Assembly: GCA_021014945.1 (NCBI GenBank) | Contig: MU266381.1 | Coordinates: 1 to 64,000, forward strand | Direction: 5' to 3' | Length of the DNA: 64,000 nucleotides | DNA from: Leucogyrophana mollusca | Lineage: Eukaryota; Basidiomycota; Agaricomycetes; Boletales | In this document: piece by piece, positions 11,464 through 23,372 of the stretch | Layout: the number at the start of each line of letters is the position of its first letter | How positions within the stretch are numbered: the stretch's first letter is position 1 | The notes under the pieces: generated by a model | The model's database searches: none | Told to the model about the DNA's origin: nothing | Seen by the model: the letters and a program-made list of their open reading frames with translations, nothing else | Position numbers and translations under genes: made by a program

Positions 11464-12096
11464 ATGTCGAAGCTCTATGTTGGGTCAGTGGTTGTTCCTT
11501 ATCGTATGCTAATCAGAACCTCATCGTAATCGATGCAGGAATTTGAGTTGGAGCACGACCGACGATTCGTTGCGATCGGTCAGTACCATTCCGTCAACAA
11601 TTGATCGACGGCTGCTCATAATGTTTTTTCGGTATTCACAGACGTTCGGGCAGTTTGGCGAGGTCACTGATGTGCGCGATCTCACCGAGATGATTTTCTG
11701 TCATCGTCGAGATGTTCTCCCTTTACTCGCTTGCTAAATGACCGCCACTATTGTGCTTGCATCATCTAGTCAATCGTCATGTGTGACCGCGAGACTGGAC
11801 GCTCCCGGGGCTTTGGCTTCGTGACCATGGCTACTGAGGACCAAGCTCAGTCTGCCATCGACAACATGAATGAGCAGGATTTTGACGGCAGGAGGATCAA
11901 GGTTAACATGGCCAACGCACGGCCGAGTGGTGGTGGAGGCGGAGGCTTCGGTGGAGGCCGTGGTGGTGGAGGCTACGGCGGTGGAGGTTATGGTGGCCGT
12001 GGTGGAGGTGGAGGCGGCTACGGGGGTGGAGGCTACAACAGCGGTGGAGGTGGTGGCTACGGTGGCGGAGGCTACTCTGGCGGAGGCGGCTACTGA
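11464..12096 (+). CDS. Glycine-rich RNA-binding protein (RRM), copy 2
   Basis: Paralogue of the gene at 3911-4742. The exons give MSKLYVG, NLSWSTTDDSLRS, TFGQFGEVTD, then SIVMCDRETGRSRGFGFVT and a Gly-rich tail ending GGGGY before TGA at 12096. RNP2 is LYVGNL and RNP1 is RGFGFVTM. Three introns occur at the same places as in copy 1: one inside the Gly codon of RNP2 (phase 2), one after SLRS (phase 0) and one with a GTGCGC donor after VTD (phase 0). Unlike copy 1 the Gly-rich tail is a single exon. A strong TATA box precedes it. The likely role is RNA binding or chaperoning in nucleus and cytoplasm, often cold- or stress-induced in this family; that role is inferred. Confidence 0.9.
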
Positions 12097-13295
12097 TCAA
12101 CTCGAGCGAGGTATGATCACGGTGGTCATGCGAGACTGCGACTGTATCGCATTGCTCTTTCTCATCATGTTTTACTCGGCGCGTTTTGACGACAGGTTTT
12201 TGGCATCTGGCATTTCGTGTTTTGTATCCCGTCTAGTTTTTCATGACCCACCCATTGCTCATACCATCCCCCACCATCATCCAAGCTTCCTTTCTTTTGT
12301 AACTGGGTCCTGATTTGCAACGCTACATGTATCCGTACTATGTACCTGGCCCGACAATGCTCTTGACAGAACCAACTTTGCGTGTGTAAGAACTGTTGAT
12401 AAGTTGTGGTGGTTGAGATCTTCGATTAGGTGGATGGTGGTCGTGGAAAATCACTTCAAGTATCAAGCGCACAGCGGTTGTTATTGCATATAAACTGATA
12501 AGAGATAGTATGAAATAAGGAAGCGGTGGTGTAGTCGAGACCTCTTACAAAGGGCGCAAGGGTGATATAGAAATAACAATCGTGTCGACCGCAGACCGAG
12601 AACGTCTTGTACATGTGCCGCGCGCCATCGAAATAGAGACCGAATTCAAGCAGCAGCTGCAGAAACATATTGATCCGCCAATACCTGATCGCACCAAAGT
12701 GTCTTGAAAATGAAGCTGAATTCGAGTTCAATAGATGGAAAGTTTGGATTGGACCCTGGGTGGCTTTGCCGAACACGGTGCCACTGGGAGACTGTCGGTA
12801 GTCTTCTTAGCGCTTGTCTCGTCCTTTCTCGATATTCTACATCGTCGGCGTCGGGGCACAGGATACACAGCAAGCACCGAGGGAACTGGGGTAGCGGTGG
12901 CGTTCAAGTGCGCGCTTTGTTCCGTGGCACCTGTCAGATTGCTTTGTTCGCTAGTACGCCCTAGTGATGGTCAGTGCGGTGAGTGCATCTTGCTGTGAAG
13001 CCATCTTTAGCTTGCGCTTTGGCGTCAGGATATACGCTTTGACGTTTGCTTTGGCGCTTGCTTTGATTATTTTCCTAGTATAAAGCTGTGCTGAGGACGT
13101 CCACAGGTGGTGGCCGGCAAAACAAGGGCACAACAAATGGACCCACAAGGACCTACTAAAATGGAACCAGTTTCAGCGCTTTTTCCCGCTTTCTATCTTC
13201 AACGACGCGATTTCCCTCGCAACTATTCAACCGACGACGATCTCAACCTTTGCGCTTTCTACTACGCTCTCCAGCCCTTGATCTCCTTCGACCCA
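12097..13295. other. Stretch without recognised gene
   Basis: This is the 3' flank of RRM copy 2 and the upstream region of the HMG-box gene. Around 13011-13072 a loose GCTTTGGCG/GCTTTGACG repeat recurs several times. In-frame ATGs at 13137 and 13161 could extend the HMG-box protein upstream. Nothing else was supported. Confidence 0.4.
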
Positions 13296-14941
13296 ATGAC
13301 GGGCCCAATACGCTCAGCAGCGTCCTCCTCGACGCGTGCAGTACAGCCTCCACGTCCTCCAAACGCATGGATTCTCTATCGCTCCGATAAACTCAAATCA
13401 CTCCCACCCAAGGATCCAAATGGCCCAGCCAGAGCGCAGGCCGAAGTATCCAGGCTTATCTCTGATATGTGGAAAAGGGAATCAGAAGCAGTCAGGCTCG
13501 AGTACGAGCGGCGTGCAGAGGCAAGAAAAGCGGAGCACCAGCGGCTCTACCCAAACTATCGCTTCCAACCGATGAAGAAGGAGGACAAGGAAAAATTACG
13601 CGAATCCAAGAAGCTGGAGAAGGAACGCGCTCGTGCACAGACTAAGAGAGGGCGTTCGCGTCCCGCACCGTATGCCACAGGCCCTATTGTGGGGGGCGCT
13701 GTAGCTATGCCCTTGCCTGTTCCCAATCCGCAGTACATGTCCCCCTACGGGCCCGAAGTGCGCTTTGGGCCAGGTGGGCCATCTCCCCCACTATCAGCCG
13801 CGTCTTCACCCAACGATACCACTTCTTCCTCCGATTCCCAGGTGGGTCAGGAAGCACAGTCGCTTCCTCAGTCAGTCGCACCGTCAGCACACGCGTCACC
13901 CAGCACAGATTTGTTGGCATTGCCGCAAGGAAACTTCCCACCTCACCAAAGTATGTTGATGATGCCACAGAGTTATTCGACTATGCCACAGGCACCATCG
14001 TCACATCCCAACGCTACACTTCCGACTCCAGTCGATCAGCAACCTGTTGCTGGCCCTAGCCACTGGCAGCAGCCCCAGCAATACGCTCAGCCACAACCAT
14101 CTGGTGTACCAGTCGGTACTCTCACGCCTGAGTGGTCCAATCCCAGCCTGTCGCAACCGACGCTCGATTCGCAAAATCCAGAGGTACCTTGCAACGCTTA
14201 CGAGACTGTCAAGTGGTGCTAATTTTTTTTATCCAGGATTTCGTGAACTTCGATATTCCCTTCCAAGGCCAATCCTTTGACGAGTGGCAGCAAGGTCTAG
14301 AGGCCGATGGACTTTCGTTCACCGACTCGATGCAAGCACTCTTGGACATGACGGACGAAAGTGGCGTCTTCAGCCTATCGAATTTCAGCCCGTCTGATCT
14401 TCTCGCTCATCCATCCGGAGAGCTCACGCTAGCCATGGGGTCACAGTTGACGACACCGTTCGATGATAGCCTCTTCGCCGATTTTGACCTATCCGCCGCG
14501 TTCTTAGCCGGATCTTCCACCTCACAAAACACGGACATCGCCCCCCCTGAAGACCCAGTCCCCACTGCGGAAGAGATTGCCGCGCTCATCACCTGCGGTC
14601 AACCCGACGCCTCGGCATACACATCTTCCAACCAACGCCACGCGAGCACGTTCTCGCGCGGGATCATGGCTTTTGTCGACTACGAGGCTGGTGAGGGCGC
14701 CGGACAGGATGTCGCCCCACAGGTGCGCCCCCATGTTGCTCAGCAGTCACACCCGATGCCTATCTTGGAGCAGATGTCCACGAACACGCAAACGCCTTCG
14801 AACGGGCAATACGTCCCCCCTGCTGGTGCCATGTACTCGTCTACCCGTCGAGTCGCCGCATCTTGGAAGGCATCGTATGCTATGCAAGACTCGCCTGTTG
14901 AGCAGCACGAGGCTCAACCGTGGAACGGATCTTCCAGCTGA
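13296..14941 (+). CDS. HMG-box transcription factor (MATA_HMG type)
   Basis: A DNA-binding factor with an HMG box of the fungal mating-type class. The box begins RPPNAWILYRSDKLK and continues through VSRLISDMWKRES to the basic HQRLYPNYRFQPMKKE, about residues 25-105. After it are a basic KKLEKERARAQTKRGRSR region and a long Ser/Pro/Gln-rich part likely to be disordered and activating. Exon 1 is 13296-14183, a phase-0 intron spans 14184-14236, and exon 2 is 14237-14941, giving 530 residues. I chose the ATG at 13296 because the conserved part follows closely; ATGs at 13137 or 13161 in the same frame remain possible. Members regulate mating, pheromone response or development in basidiomycetes, but no pheromone, receptor or homeodomain mating gene is visible nearby, so this is not shown to be a MAT locus. 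Confidence 0.8.
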
Positions 14942-16685
14942 ACGAACCTTCCGCCAAAAAAAGCCCTATTCCCCACTCCCGCAACAATTACTCCCCTTCC
15001 CTCCACTGCGTTTGCTATCTTCGCTAAGTCATCAGTCTCGTCCTTTTTCACTTATGTTATCCAGTCCATCTTGCTTTCGTGTTATATAGAAAGTGGTCGA
15101 CTGAGTCGATCTTGTGTTTGGGTTATTATTTTACTTGTACAATATCCCCAATCCCCCTCCCCCCCGCACCTCTCACTTTCCGTCGTTTTCTTGTCTGGGT
15201 CGCTTGGTCCGTGCATCCGCTATGATTTTTATGATTATTTTCTTTTTCCTCTCAATATTCCACAGGGATCATCATACCGCTCATATTTCACGGCGTTCCC
15301 ACTCCTCCCCCGTTTGCTGTACAACACAGACTCCATTCTCCTATCTCCATCGTTCCATCTGCGCATCATTACTTATCATCCAAATGTCCCTCTTCACAAT
15401 ACGTGTCGTGTCTATTTAGGGACTATCCTTCGCTGCATCGCACATCATATCATTCATTCATCTACTTATATCTCTCCTATCTTCTCTTATAGTACACTCG
15501 CAGAGAATATCAATTGCATTATCATCGTGCGTTCCCGTGTACAGACTGATTCTGTAGTTGCTGCAACGGTATTCACCATAGACGAGTCACGTTTCACGCA
15601 CAGGCGTCTTTCGTCGAGGAAAAGTCCGCGGCCTATCTTCTCTCTTGATCGAGGGCGCTCAAACTTGCATGACTATACTGGGAAGACAATGGGATGTTGG
15701 GGGAAGGGATCTGTCATTCAGAACAGAAATCTTCGCATCGCTTCATTTTGCCATTGTCCCTCCTGCGTGAAACATTTTGGGACCTGGAGTCGGGCACACG
15801 GTCATACTTGTAAATTATGAACGATCTTCGAATAGACAATGGCGAAGCGGGAGTGTTGGGAGAATGCGGGGGTGCGGCCTCGGGAAAGTGCTACACAGGG
15901 GCGGCAAGGATATTGATCGGGGAGGTCTATTAGTGTAGGATCGCAGTAAGTGTTGTGTTGGGTGGGGTATTTAGTCTGTATATTTAGAACAGGGACTCGT
16001 AAATGCCGTATGGGCACTCCGAGTCCGAGTCGGCCTCATCATCCGTTCCGCTCATACGATACAAAATAATCAGAGCTGTCCGAATAAGGCACAGATGCAC
16101 CTTCATATAGATAGATCTGGTGAACAGATCGAGTGCCACGGCGTGACGAGGGTTTGCTTGAGTTTTTTTTGTTAGCGGCTTCCCAACCTGAATCATTACT
16201 TCGGTAGGACCTGGATGCTGGTGCGCATGGTCGGCGATGAATACTGATGGGATGAGACATGCCCCTACATGCCCCCGCCTATTTACGAGTTGCCCGCAAT
16301 CTCCGACGAACCCATGGACTGGATGCAAGTCCCGCGCGAACTACGCGGGAATGAAATGCCCTCCCTGATCCAATGCACCCGAAAATGGTTGCGCATAGTA
16401 GCTCCGTCGACGGAGATTATCTGGTCTATAGCTCCTGGATTGCGGTGATACAAACCTGAGGGAAATCGGACTGGGTTAGTTGTCGTTGCGGTATGCAGTT
16501 ATCTCTGGGGCATGAGGTACTTGCCATGAGTAGAGTCCTCAACATGTTTTACGCGAGGTATACGAATTCTAAGGACGAGTAGTTTGAAAAGGGCGGACTC
16601 TTCAGATAGTCGGCGAAATGGTCCGGATGTTACAATTTCCCCGGCTGTCTGAAAGGCCAACCGTGACATCGATGCACATCCGTTA
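14942..16685. other. T-rich 3' flank and long gene-free stretch
   Basis: From 15000 to about 15560 the plus strand is strongly pyrimidine-rich (CT runs), suggesting a long 3' UTR and intergenic region after the HMG-box gene. A long open frame here reads as low-complexity Ser/Tyr/Ile sequence and is not credible as a gene. A perfect 6-bp inverted repeat, CCCGCG and CGCGGG around seven bases, lies near 16331-16349. No gene was supported. Confidence 0.4.
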
Positions 16686-18098
16686 CTACATCCTCGCAAA
16701 CCAACAGAGGAACATAGATACGATAAAGGCAGCATAGAAGAGGATTATTACGAGCACCAGGTGGTATGGATCAACGCGGAACGCTAGGCTCTCCATTTCG
16801 TGGTCGGGCTGCGAGCGTTGACTGTTACTGGTTCTAATAATGTCAAGAAACGAGAAAATTAAACAGAGGATCAATGCAGCGGATGTAGGGGAGCTTACTC
16901 GAAATTTTCTCCAGCCCCATAGCATTTTATACGGGCAAATACTGAAGAAATGTTGCTCGTTTTCAAGTCCCTCAAGGGGGACTGGAAGCCCAGTCTTTAA
17001 GTGCTCCTTCCAATACCATTGTACACGCTCGCACTGCTTCGCATGATCGAAAAAGGTGTCTTCCGTGTAAACCGCATCAAACCGAGGGAGGAGATCGTCC
17101 GCCTCTTCACCAGCGGACGAATCCTCACTATCGGGCGAATCCTCACGGCATGCAGTTTGACACCCTTCACACCCGAGCATCTCGGTATGTACAATCCCGG
17201 AGGCAGCGTCATAATATGGAACCCTAGTTGCCATCATGAAGCGCGTAATGTCGTCCTCGGGGGTTTTGAAGCCAGTCTCCGGATCCGCCTCCCCCTTCAA
17301 ACGCTCCATACGCTTTTTGTACGCGTTGAGGGTTCGGGACCCCGAGCCGGTTCGATAATACTCTGCCAGTTTGGTCTCCCCTCCATGAGCGATGACAGCA
17401 GCCTTCCGAGCCAACTGAGGGCTTAAGAGGCGCACCGGCTTTTCGCGCTTGCGACACATCATACCGTACCCATACTCTCCTGGTATGGACGTAATGACGG
17501 GAACCGAAAGCAGGGCTCTCTCGGTGAGTCCATATGCTGCTTTTGCGTCGGCGGTCGTCATAGGCATAAACACGGGTGCCTGTCGCAAGCAGGGCATGCA
17601 GCAGCGGGTGTATTCTGGGAGCCAGACGTACGCTGCGTAAACGCCACAGATGGAGCATACCGGATGGCAAAGGACGTGATAGATGTGGTCTATGGTGAAG
17701 TAGTCGGCGGCCTTTGTTTGTACCAATATTTTCAGGGCAGCAGAGGCGTTCAACGTGAGGTATTTGTATGGGATAGAGTTATCGACTATGAGCCGAGCCT
17801 TGCGGTTGAGCGATCGTATCGAAAGCGCTGCGGTTAAAACGGAGTATCGCAGTACCTCGTTCAGTAACTCGACGGGGAAAACGGTAAGAGTGCCCATGGA
17901 TGAATTAGGCGGCTTCTGGGAGAGTTGGATTTGGTTGGCGGTGGGTGGGGTCCGGTTCGTGCCCGGAGGACGGTTTGGGAGACGCAAGTAATTGTCAGGC
18001 ACCTTCAATTTGTCACACAACATTCCTTGGCCGTGATAAAAGGTGAGCAGGCGAACCATGGAGGCGCGTTCTTTGTCGTCGGTGGGATCGAGCGACAT
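16686..18098 (-). CDS. F-box-like protein with cysteine-rich motif
   Basis: Near residues 68-115 the sequence TLTVFPVELLNEVLRYS followed by LSIRSLNRKAR and PYKYLTL matches the start of a fungal F-box, the segment that binds Skp1 in SCF ubiquitin ligases. It is followed by a Cys-rich stretch CHPVCSICG and RCCMPC, possibly a metal site. A later FDAVYTEDTFFDHAKQCERVQ segment is typical of a family of fungal F-box-like proteins of unknown target. The frame is open for 470 residues and ends with a hydrophobic stretch VLVIILFYAAFIVSMFLCW. An intron with donor CGA|GTAAGC near 16895 could replace this end. The true start may be the ATG at 17897, directly before the F-box, rather than 18098. Assignment as F-box is moderate. 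Confidence 0.6.
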   Translation of the reverse strand: MSLDPTDDKERASMVRLLTFYHGQGMLCDKLKVPDNYLRLPNRPPGTNRTPPTANQIQLSQKPPNSSMGTLTVFPVELLNEVLRYSVLTAALSIRSLNRKARLIVDNSIPYKYLTLNASAALKILVQTKAADYFTIDHIYHVLCHPVCSICGVYAAYVWLPEYTRCCMPCLRQAPVFMPMTTADAKAAYGLTERALLSVPVITSIPGEYGYGMMCRKREKPVRLLSPQLARKAAVIAHGGETKLAEYYRTGSGSRTLNAYKKRMERLKGEADPETGFKTPEDDITRFMMATRVPYYDAASGIVHTEMLGCEGCQTACREDSPDSEDSSAGEEADDLLPRFDAVYTEDTFFDHAKQCERVQWYWKEHLKTGLPVPLEGLENEQHFFSICPYKMLWGWRKFRVSSPTSAALILCLIFSFLDIIRTSNSQRSQPDHEMESLAFRVDPYHLVLVIILFYAAFIVSMFLCWFARM

Positions 18099-18980
18099 GT
18101 TGAGCGAGTTTGACTGAGTTGCAGTAGTTGGCTAAAGAGAAGCAAACTGCGTAAAATTGCCGAAAAGACCGTTCCTCGGATTTCATGTGGATACATGTCG
18201 AAAGGGGTCGTGGGCTGGCAGCCAGAGGCGAAGCGCCGCCAGGAAGTTCAAGTGGGGGCCAGCTCACGCCCCATTCCTTCGATACCGCCATTCCGGTGCT
18301 GTTGTTATGCTACGACCACCATCTCGGCTCGATTTTATAACCAAGGACATACTCAGAACTGAGCTCTCGCCCGTGAAATCGCTCCCTAGAGACGAGAGCT
18401 CGGCCCTTTCAAATCCAGTGCAGCGTCCACATCACATGAACACAGGCAGATGCCATTAGAGACACCATCCGCTGAGAACAGTAACGTATTCGTGTCTTGT
18501 CTGAGGCCCAAACTCCCCACCATCACTAATCGCCCTTGTCCTAACCCGTCATGAAAGGTAAGCGTTCTCGGGTCTGTGAATTCGCTATACTGTAGCAGAC
18601 TGTAACTAAGCACAACTATACATGCTCACCGGGCCTGGCTAGCGAGCAGGAAGCCTGTACGAACACAGAAGTTTGATCTTGAAACGATTGATGGGCAGTG
18701 CGCAGTCCGAGTCCATGATTCGGACGAGCTTAAAAGCTTAAGCTGCCACTCACCTTGTAATCCTCTCTACACATTATCCATACCTCTTTTTCCCATTTTC
18801 TTGTGGCCAAAATGCTACAGGTTGATAGCAAGGATAGAGCTGGGCTATAGCTGAGCCTGGCGGACCGAGTCGAGAGGGCTTGGGGTGGCTGTGACAAAGA
18901 TTCACAGCAACGTCAGGTCATTCTCTCAGTCTTCCCAACATTTATCAGTACCATCCTTACTTTAATTTTCACTGCTTTGA
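18099..18980. other. Divergent intergenic region
   Basis: Shared upstream region of the F-box gene (minus) and the PDK1-type kinase gene (plus). CT-rich sequence at 18760-18800 resembles a fungal promoter. No further gene was recognised. Confidence 0.4.
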
Positions 18981-21493
18981 ATGGTGGATATCCAGGTCTC
19001 CAAGCCTTCCCCGGCCCCGCATTTCCCGCCAACGTTGGCAGATCTCAGTAGAAATGCCTCCGTCATTTCTTCATCCTCGGATTCCGAGTCTGCTCCATCC
19101 GTCCTGCTTAAAACTCCACGTCCCCGGCCAATACGCACCTTCTCTTCTCCGCGCTCGACAAGCCCTCAATCGCCGACAGCACATCCATCTAGACCCCCAG
19201 CCTATCTGACAAGGGAATTGGGGGCGACGGATGAAAGCAGCGTCCAGTCAGCGGCCGCGGCTGCACAAGCTCGGTCAAAGTCTCGCAATCGGTCAAAGTC
19301 ACAGAATCGCTCCGCAAACAGTCGACTCTCCGCAGAAGACTTTGCCTTTGGCGATACACTTGGGGAGGGGTCATACTCAACTGTGCGTCACCTCCAAGCA
19401 CACCCACACCCTCTTACATTATACGTAAAACAGGTAATGCGAGCCACGTACTTGCGGACAGGCCAGGAATATGCCATTAAGATCCTCGATAAGAATCACC
19501 TTATACGTAAAGAGAAGATGCTTGTCGCGCTCGCAGAAAAGAATGCGTTGGTCAAACTAGGTGCAGGTCACCCAGGCATTGTGCATCTCCATTGGACATT
19601 CCAGGATGATTGGAGCTTGTGTGAGTCTCATTATATTCAAATCATGCGTTCACACTGATCTTAGGCTGTCAGTCTTTGTCCTTGACCTCGCCACTAACGG
19701 GGAGATGCAGACTCGCATTTCCCGCCTTGGATCACTATCACTAGCGTGTTCTAGATATTATGCGGCGCAGATAGTCGACGCTGTAAACTACATACACTCC
19801 AAGGATGTCATTCATAGGTCCGTCACGATGGCTTTTGTGGGGTAGCATCCTCATCAGGCTCCAGGGATTTGAAACCAGAAAACCTCTTGCTGGACAACGC
19901 ATTCCGGATAAAAATCACTGACTTCGGAACTGCCAAAATAATTGAGCCAAATTGTGAGCCGAACCTTACTTCCGCAATTTTTACTCATCTACCACTCAGC
20001 GGAACGCGCAAATACCTTTGTGGGGACCGCCCAATACGTGGCACCTGAGCTACTGGAGACAAACGAGACCAGCATGAGGTGTGATGCCCCCTTTTGCCAT
20101 TATCTTCCGCTTCTTACACGTCACCCCAGTTCAGATCTTTGGGCAATCGGTTGCATCCTTTATCAAATGATTGCAGGACGTTTTGCGTTCCAGGGACTGT
20201 CAGAGTATCTGACCTGGCAGAAAATCAAGTCGCTTGATTATTCGTTCCCCGATGGCTTTGATCCAGACGCCAAGGATCTTGTTCAGAAATTACTGGTGAG
20301 TATGATGCGGCTATTGCGTGAAAACTGTTCATCGCCTTCTCAGGCCAGAGACCCACTACAACGGCTGGGCGCTGGCCCTACAGGCAGTTCTAACGATAGA
20401 GAAGCGCTCCGCTCGCACCCTTTCTTCACGTCGATAAACTGGTCGACACTTTGGACTGAACCCGTGCCTCCACTCGAAGCTGGTCTCGTTAAGAAGGAGC
20501 TCCCAATTGCCGGCACCACAGACCAGAATTGGGAGGACGTCGGGGCAACGTGGGACGCATTAGTGGAGAGCACTGTGCCAGGCATTGGAGAGGAAAACGA
20601 CACAGATGGGCTGAGCTGGGCTGAAGACGCCGAAGGTCCAGAGTTTGAACGGTACAAGCGGCGGGCGGCTGGCGCGAGCGGGAATTCAGACGGGTATGAT
20701 TACGCGAAGGAGGTAGGACCGATGGGCGAGATGCCGGACTATGCGCCGCAAGTGGAGGAGGATGCAACGACGGTTATCGGTCATGGCGAGACACCGGCCG
20801 TTCCAATCCGTGTGCCCGACGCTGGCACGGCCTCGAGTTCGTCTGAAGGGAGCCCTGCTGAGAGGCTTGGTACCACAATCGAAGCCCTTGAGCTCAGTCG
20901 CGGCCGAAATCGTGCGCAGACACCTATTCAAGGCCATGGCCCGCCCAGTGATAGCGACTGGTGTGTTTTGTTGTCTCAACAAAGTGCGGTGACGCTGACG
21001 CCGAATAGGTCATCTGTGTTAATGCCTGGGGAGAGCGTTGTGTTCAACACACGCGTTGAGGCTCGCTCACCCAAGCGTAGAGGCAGCAGGTTGCGCCTTC
21101 CGCTAAGCGTGTCACCTATGAGGCCGAAGACACGCCAGCTTCTCCTTACCACGCACCGTCTTCTGTGCTTGAAACAGCGCGGTGGGGTCGGCGGAGTTTC
21201 TATCAAGTCCGAGCTTGCTCTCCAGCTGACGGAGAAGGGGAAGGACAAGGACAAGGAAAAGGAGGCTCGCAGTGTCGTGGAGAGCGCGGAACCTAAAGGC
21301 GACAAAGAATTTGTAGTTCTGACTGTGCGTTCTCCGCGCATACCACCCCTCTTATTTCGCTCATATTGCCCCGCAGTCGACGAGATCTCAGACTTATGCA
21401 GCCGAGACGAGCTCCCTCGCCGCAACATGGGTAGAGAAAATTAACGCAGCGGCCGTGCCGTCGCGGCCTTCGGAGCCTACGCAGAACACCTAG
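18981..21493 (+). CDS. PDK1-type protein kinase (Pkh/Ksg1-like)
   Basis: An AGC-family master kinase that phosphorylates the activation loop of other AGC kinases, linking sphingolipid or phosphoinositide signals to growth and cell-wall control. Nine exons: 18981-19382, 19434-19620, 19673-19817, 19865-19953, 20000-20078, 20130-20295, 20344-20960, 21009-21324 and 21377-21493, totalling 705 residues in frame. After a disordered Ser/Pro-rich head come the glycine loop LGEGSYSTV, the lysine in EYAIKIL, the catalytic loop HRDLKPENLLL, DFGTAK, and the activation segment ANTFVGTAQYVAPELL, whose Thr is the autophosphorylation site in the family. SSDLWAIGCILYQM follows. The C-terminal part from about residue 560, with LMPGESVVFNT and ending ATWVEKINAA, fits the PH-like domain of PDK1. 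All catalytic residues are present. Confidence is high for family; the substrates are inferred. Confidence 0.92.
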
Positions 21494-22126
21494 TCATGGA
21501 CATAGCGAGCGTCGTGGTTTCAATGTCAGGTACGGGCACTTGGGCACTTTGGGCACGAGGATTCAGGACGGTTAGCATCCCTTTTGCGCCATTAACATAC
21601 TCTTGTATTTCCGAAATTTTTTATGGTTAGCTTCTATGTGTTGTACTGTGCTGATTATGACGGTATTCTATATATACACTGCCCGTCATGTGGACTTTAC
21701 TGTTCTTGTAGGACCTCGTTGGAGGGCTACTGGTAATATACTATACCTCACCAACCTGGACCGACTCACCAAGTTCTTTCGCCTGAGCCTACCACTTAGC
21801 CTTGAGTATCCGCTAGAACTGCTAACATGGCGTGGCGGCCACTCCGCCATTTCTGAGACAGTACTTAAGGTGTTTGCATACTTGTACAACCGCCTCGAGA
21901 CTCAGATGGTCAGCTAACACCGCTTGGCGATCTGTGTGCCTCCAGACTATAATCGACGGGCTCAGTAGTGAGGTCTCCCCCTGCCATAGATTGTTCATTC
22001 CACGTCCGACGTTCTCCGACCAGCAGTCATTACAATAGCTCTCCTATATAACCCAATCACAATGGCGATGTAGATCACCGCATGATCCCCTATGAATATT
22101 CGCGCGAAACAACCGTCAGATAACCC
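21494..22126. other. Convergent intergenic region
   Basis: The 3' ends of the PDK1-type gene and ILV6 face each other here. No gene, tRNA or repeat was supported. Confidence 0.4.
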
Positions 22127-23329
22127 CTAGCCGGGTGGAAGGAGACTGGCATCAACGGGTCCTGAGTCATCCGCAATATCATCAGAGTCCTCGGGTGATC
22201 GGGCAATGGGGGTACGCGGCATGGCCATCAAGCCTGCAATAAGGATGAGGTCAATTCTGAACCTATAGGTGATGGTAATCCCAACCCTTACCTGTGCGTG
22301 CCGATTCTAATATGCCAAACGGCTTCAGCAAGCTCAGGAATGCAATAACGCGATTGGTTTTCGCAGTGAGCTCCACGATGACGCTATTTTCGCTAACGTC
22401 CACAATTTTGGCGCCAAATTGGTTTGCGAGGACAGAGATGGAGTGCAGGTGTTGGTGTTTGTTACGGAGCGCCTCGGAAGGTGTAAGGGGCTGAGGATTA
22501 GTCGGCTCTTGGGGAGGAGCAGACGCCTGGTTCTCAGGATGTGCGCCTCGCTCGAAATTGTGCGCTAACACAGTTTCCTGTTCCATTTTAGAGGCGTGCT
22601 CTGGCTGGCCGGCAATAGGATGTTGACCTCTCCGTGGTTCGTGGGAGGGCCCGCCGACCAATTGGTCCTCAAGATATTCCGGTCCTAGTATAGATACTTT
22701 GACAAGGAGTAGCTCACGCGTAATGACGCGAGTATCGGTGTAATCGAGGACTGCCCAAACAGGAACCTGATAAAGGCATGAGAGCGCCCGCCAAAAAATA
22801 TTGTACCGAGCGGACTCACGAGGTCCTCGAGCTGCCTTCTAGCCTGCTCAACTACACCATCTTGTCCGCTAATCACAATGGACATGCGACTCAGATCACG
22901 GATTTCCGTCCGACATACGACCAATGAGTCGATGTTGAACCCACGTCCAGCCAGGATCCCAGATACGCGGGAAAGGACACCGGGCTCATTCTGAACGAGA
23001 CAGTTGAGTATATGTCTGGCTGGGTTGTCACTACAAGCGCTATGATTTGCAGATAGATCATGCGTGACTCACTTTTTGAATGGTTGTAGGCTCGGTGGAG
23101 GAGTATTGTAGAGGATATTCGTGACAGCCTCCTCCGCCGTCCTTGAGCGGGGAAGGTCCATTGCTGGGAGAGGGGGAGGACGTGCTCTCTGTGCTGTTTT
23201 ATAGTCCAGAGCCGAGGTCGAATCGTCTATGGGTCGGGGCGGTTTTGAGGCATTTTTTGGTGCAGCAGACCCGGAGAAAAGGCGCGAAGCAATTAGCCTG
23301 GTCGCAGAGCGCGACCTTGTTGCGAGCAT
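22127..23329 (-). CDS. ILV6: Acetolactate synthase small (regulatory) subunit
   Basis: Regulatory subunit of mitochondrial acetohydroxyacid synthase, the first shared enzyme of valine, leucine and isoleucine synthesis; it confers valine feedback control on the catalytic subunit Ilv2. From ATG at 23329 the N-terminus (MLATRSRSATRLIASRLFSG) is basic and Ser-rich like a mitochondrial presequence. Then HILNCLVQNEPGVLSRVSGI and GFNIDSLVVCRTE form the ACT domain, and PVWAVLDYTDTRVITRELLL continues the conserved core. A long insert follows, and the second regulatory region has ISVLANQFGAKIVDVSE and PFGILESARTG. The last exon encodes an end of SLLPPG before the stop at 22127. Introns lie after QPFKK, after QLEDL and within ARTG. 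The catalytic subunit is not in the window. Confidence 0.92.
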
Positions 23330-23372
23330 TCTACGACCGCTAAGCAAGCTGGAAAAATGGAAAACCTCGTAC

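Noticed and set aside
15071..15820. A 249-codon open frame on the plus strand
   Set aside because: The sequence is CT-rich and the translation is low-complexity Ser/Tyr/Ile with no domain. It fits a 3' UTR or intergenic region.
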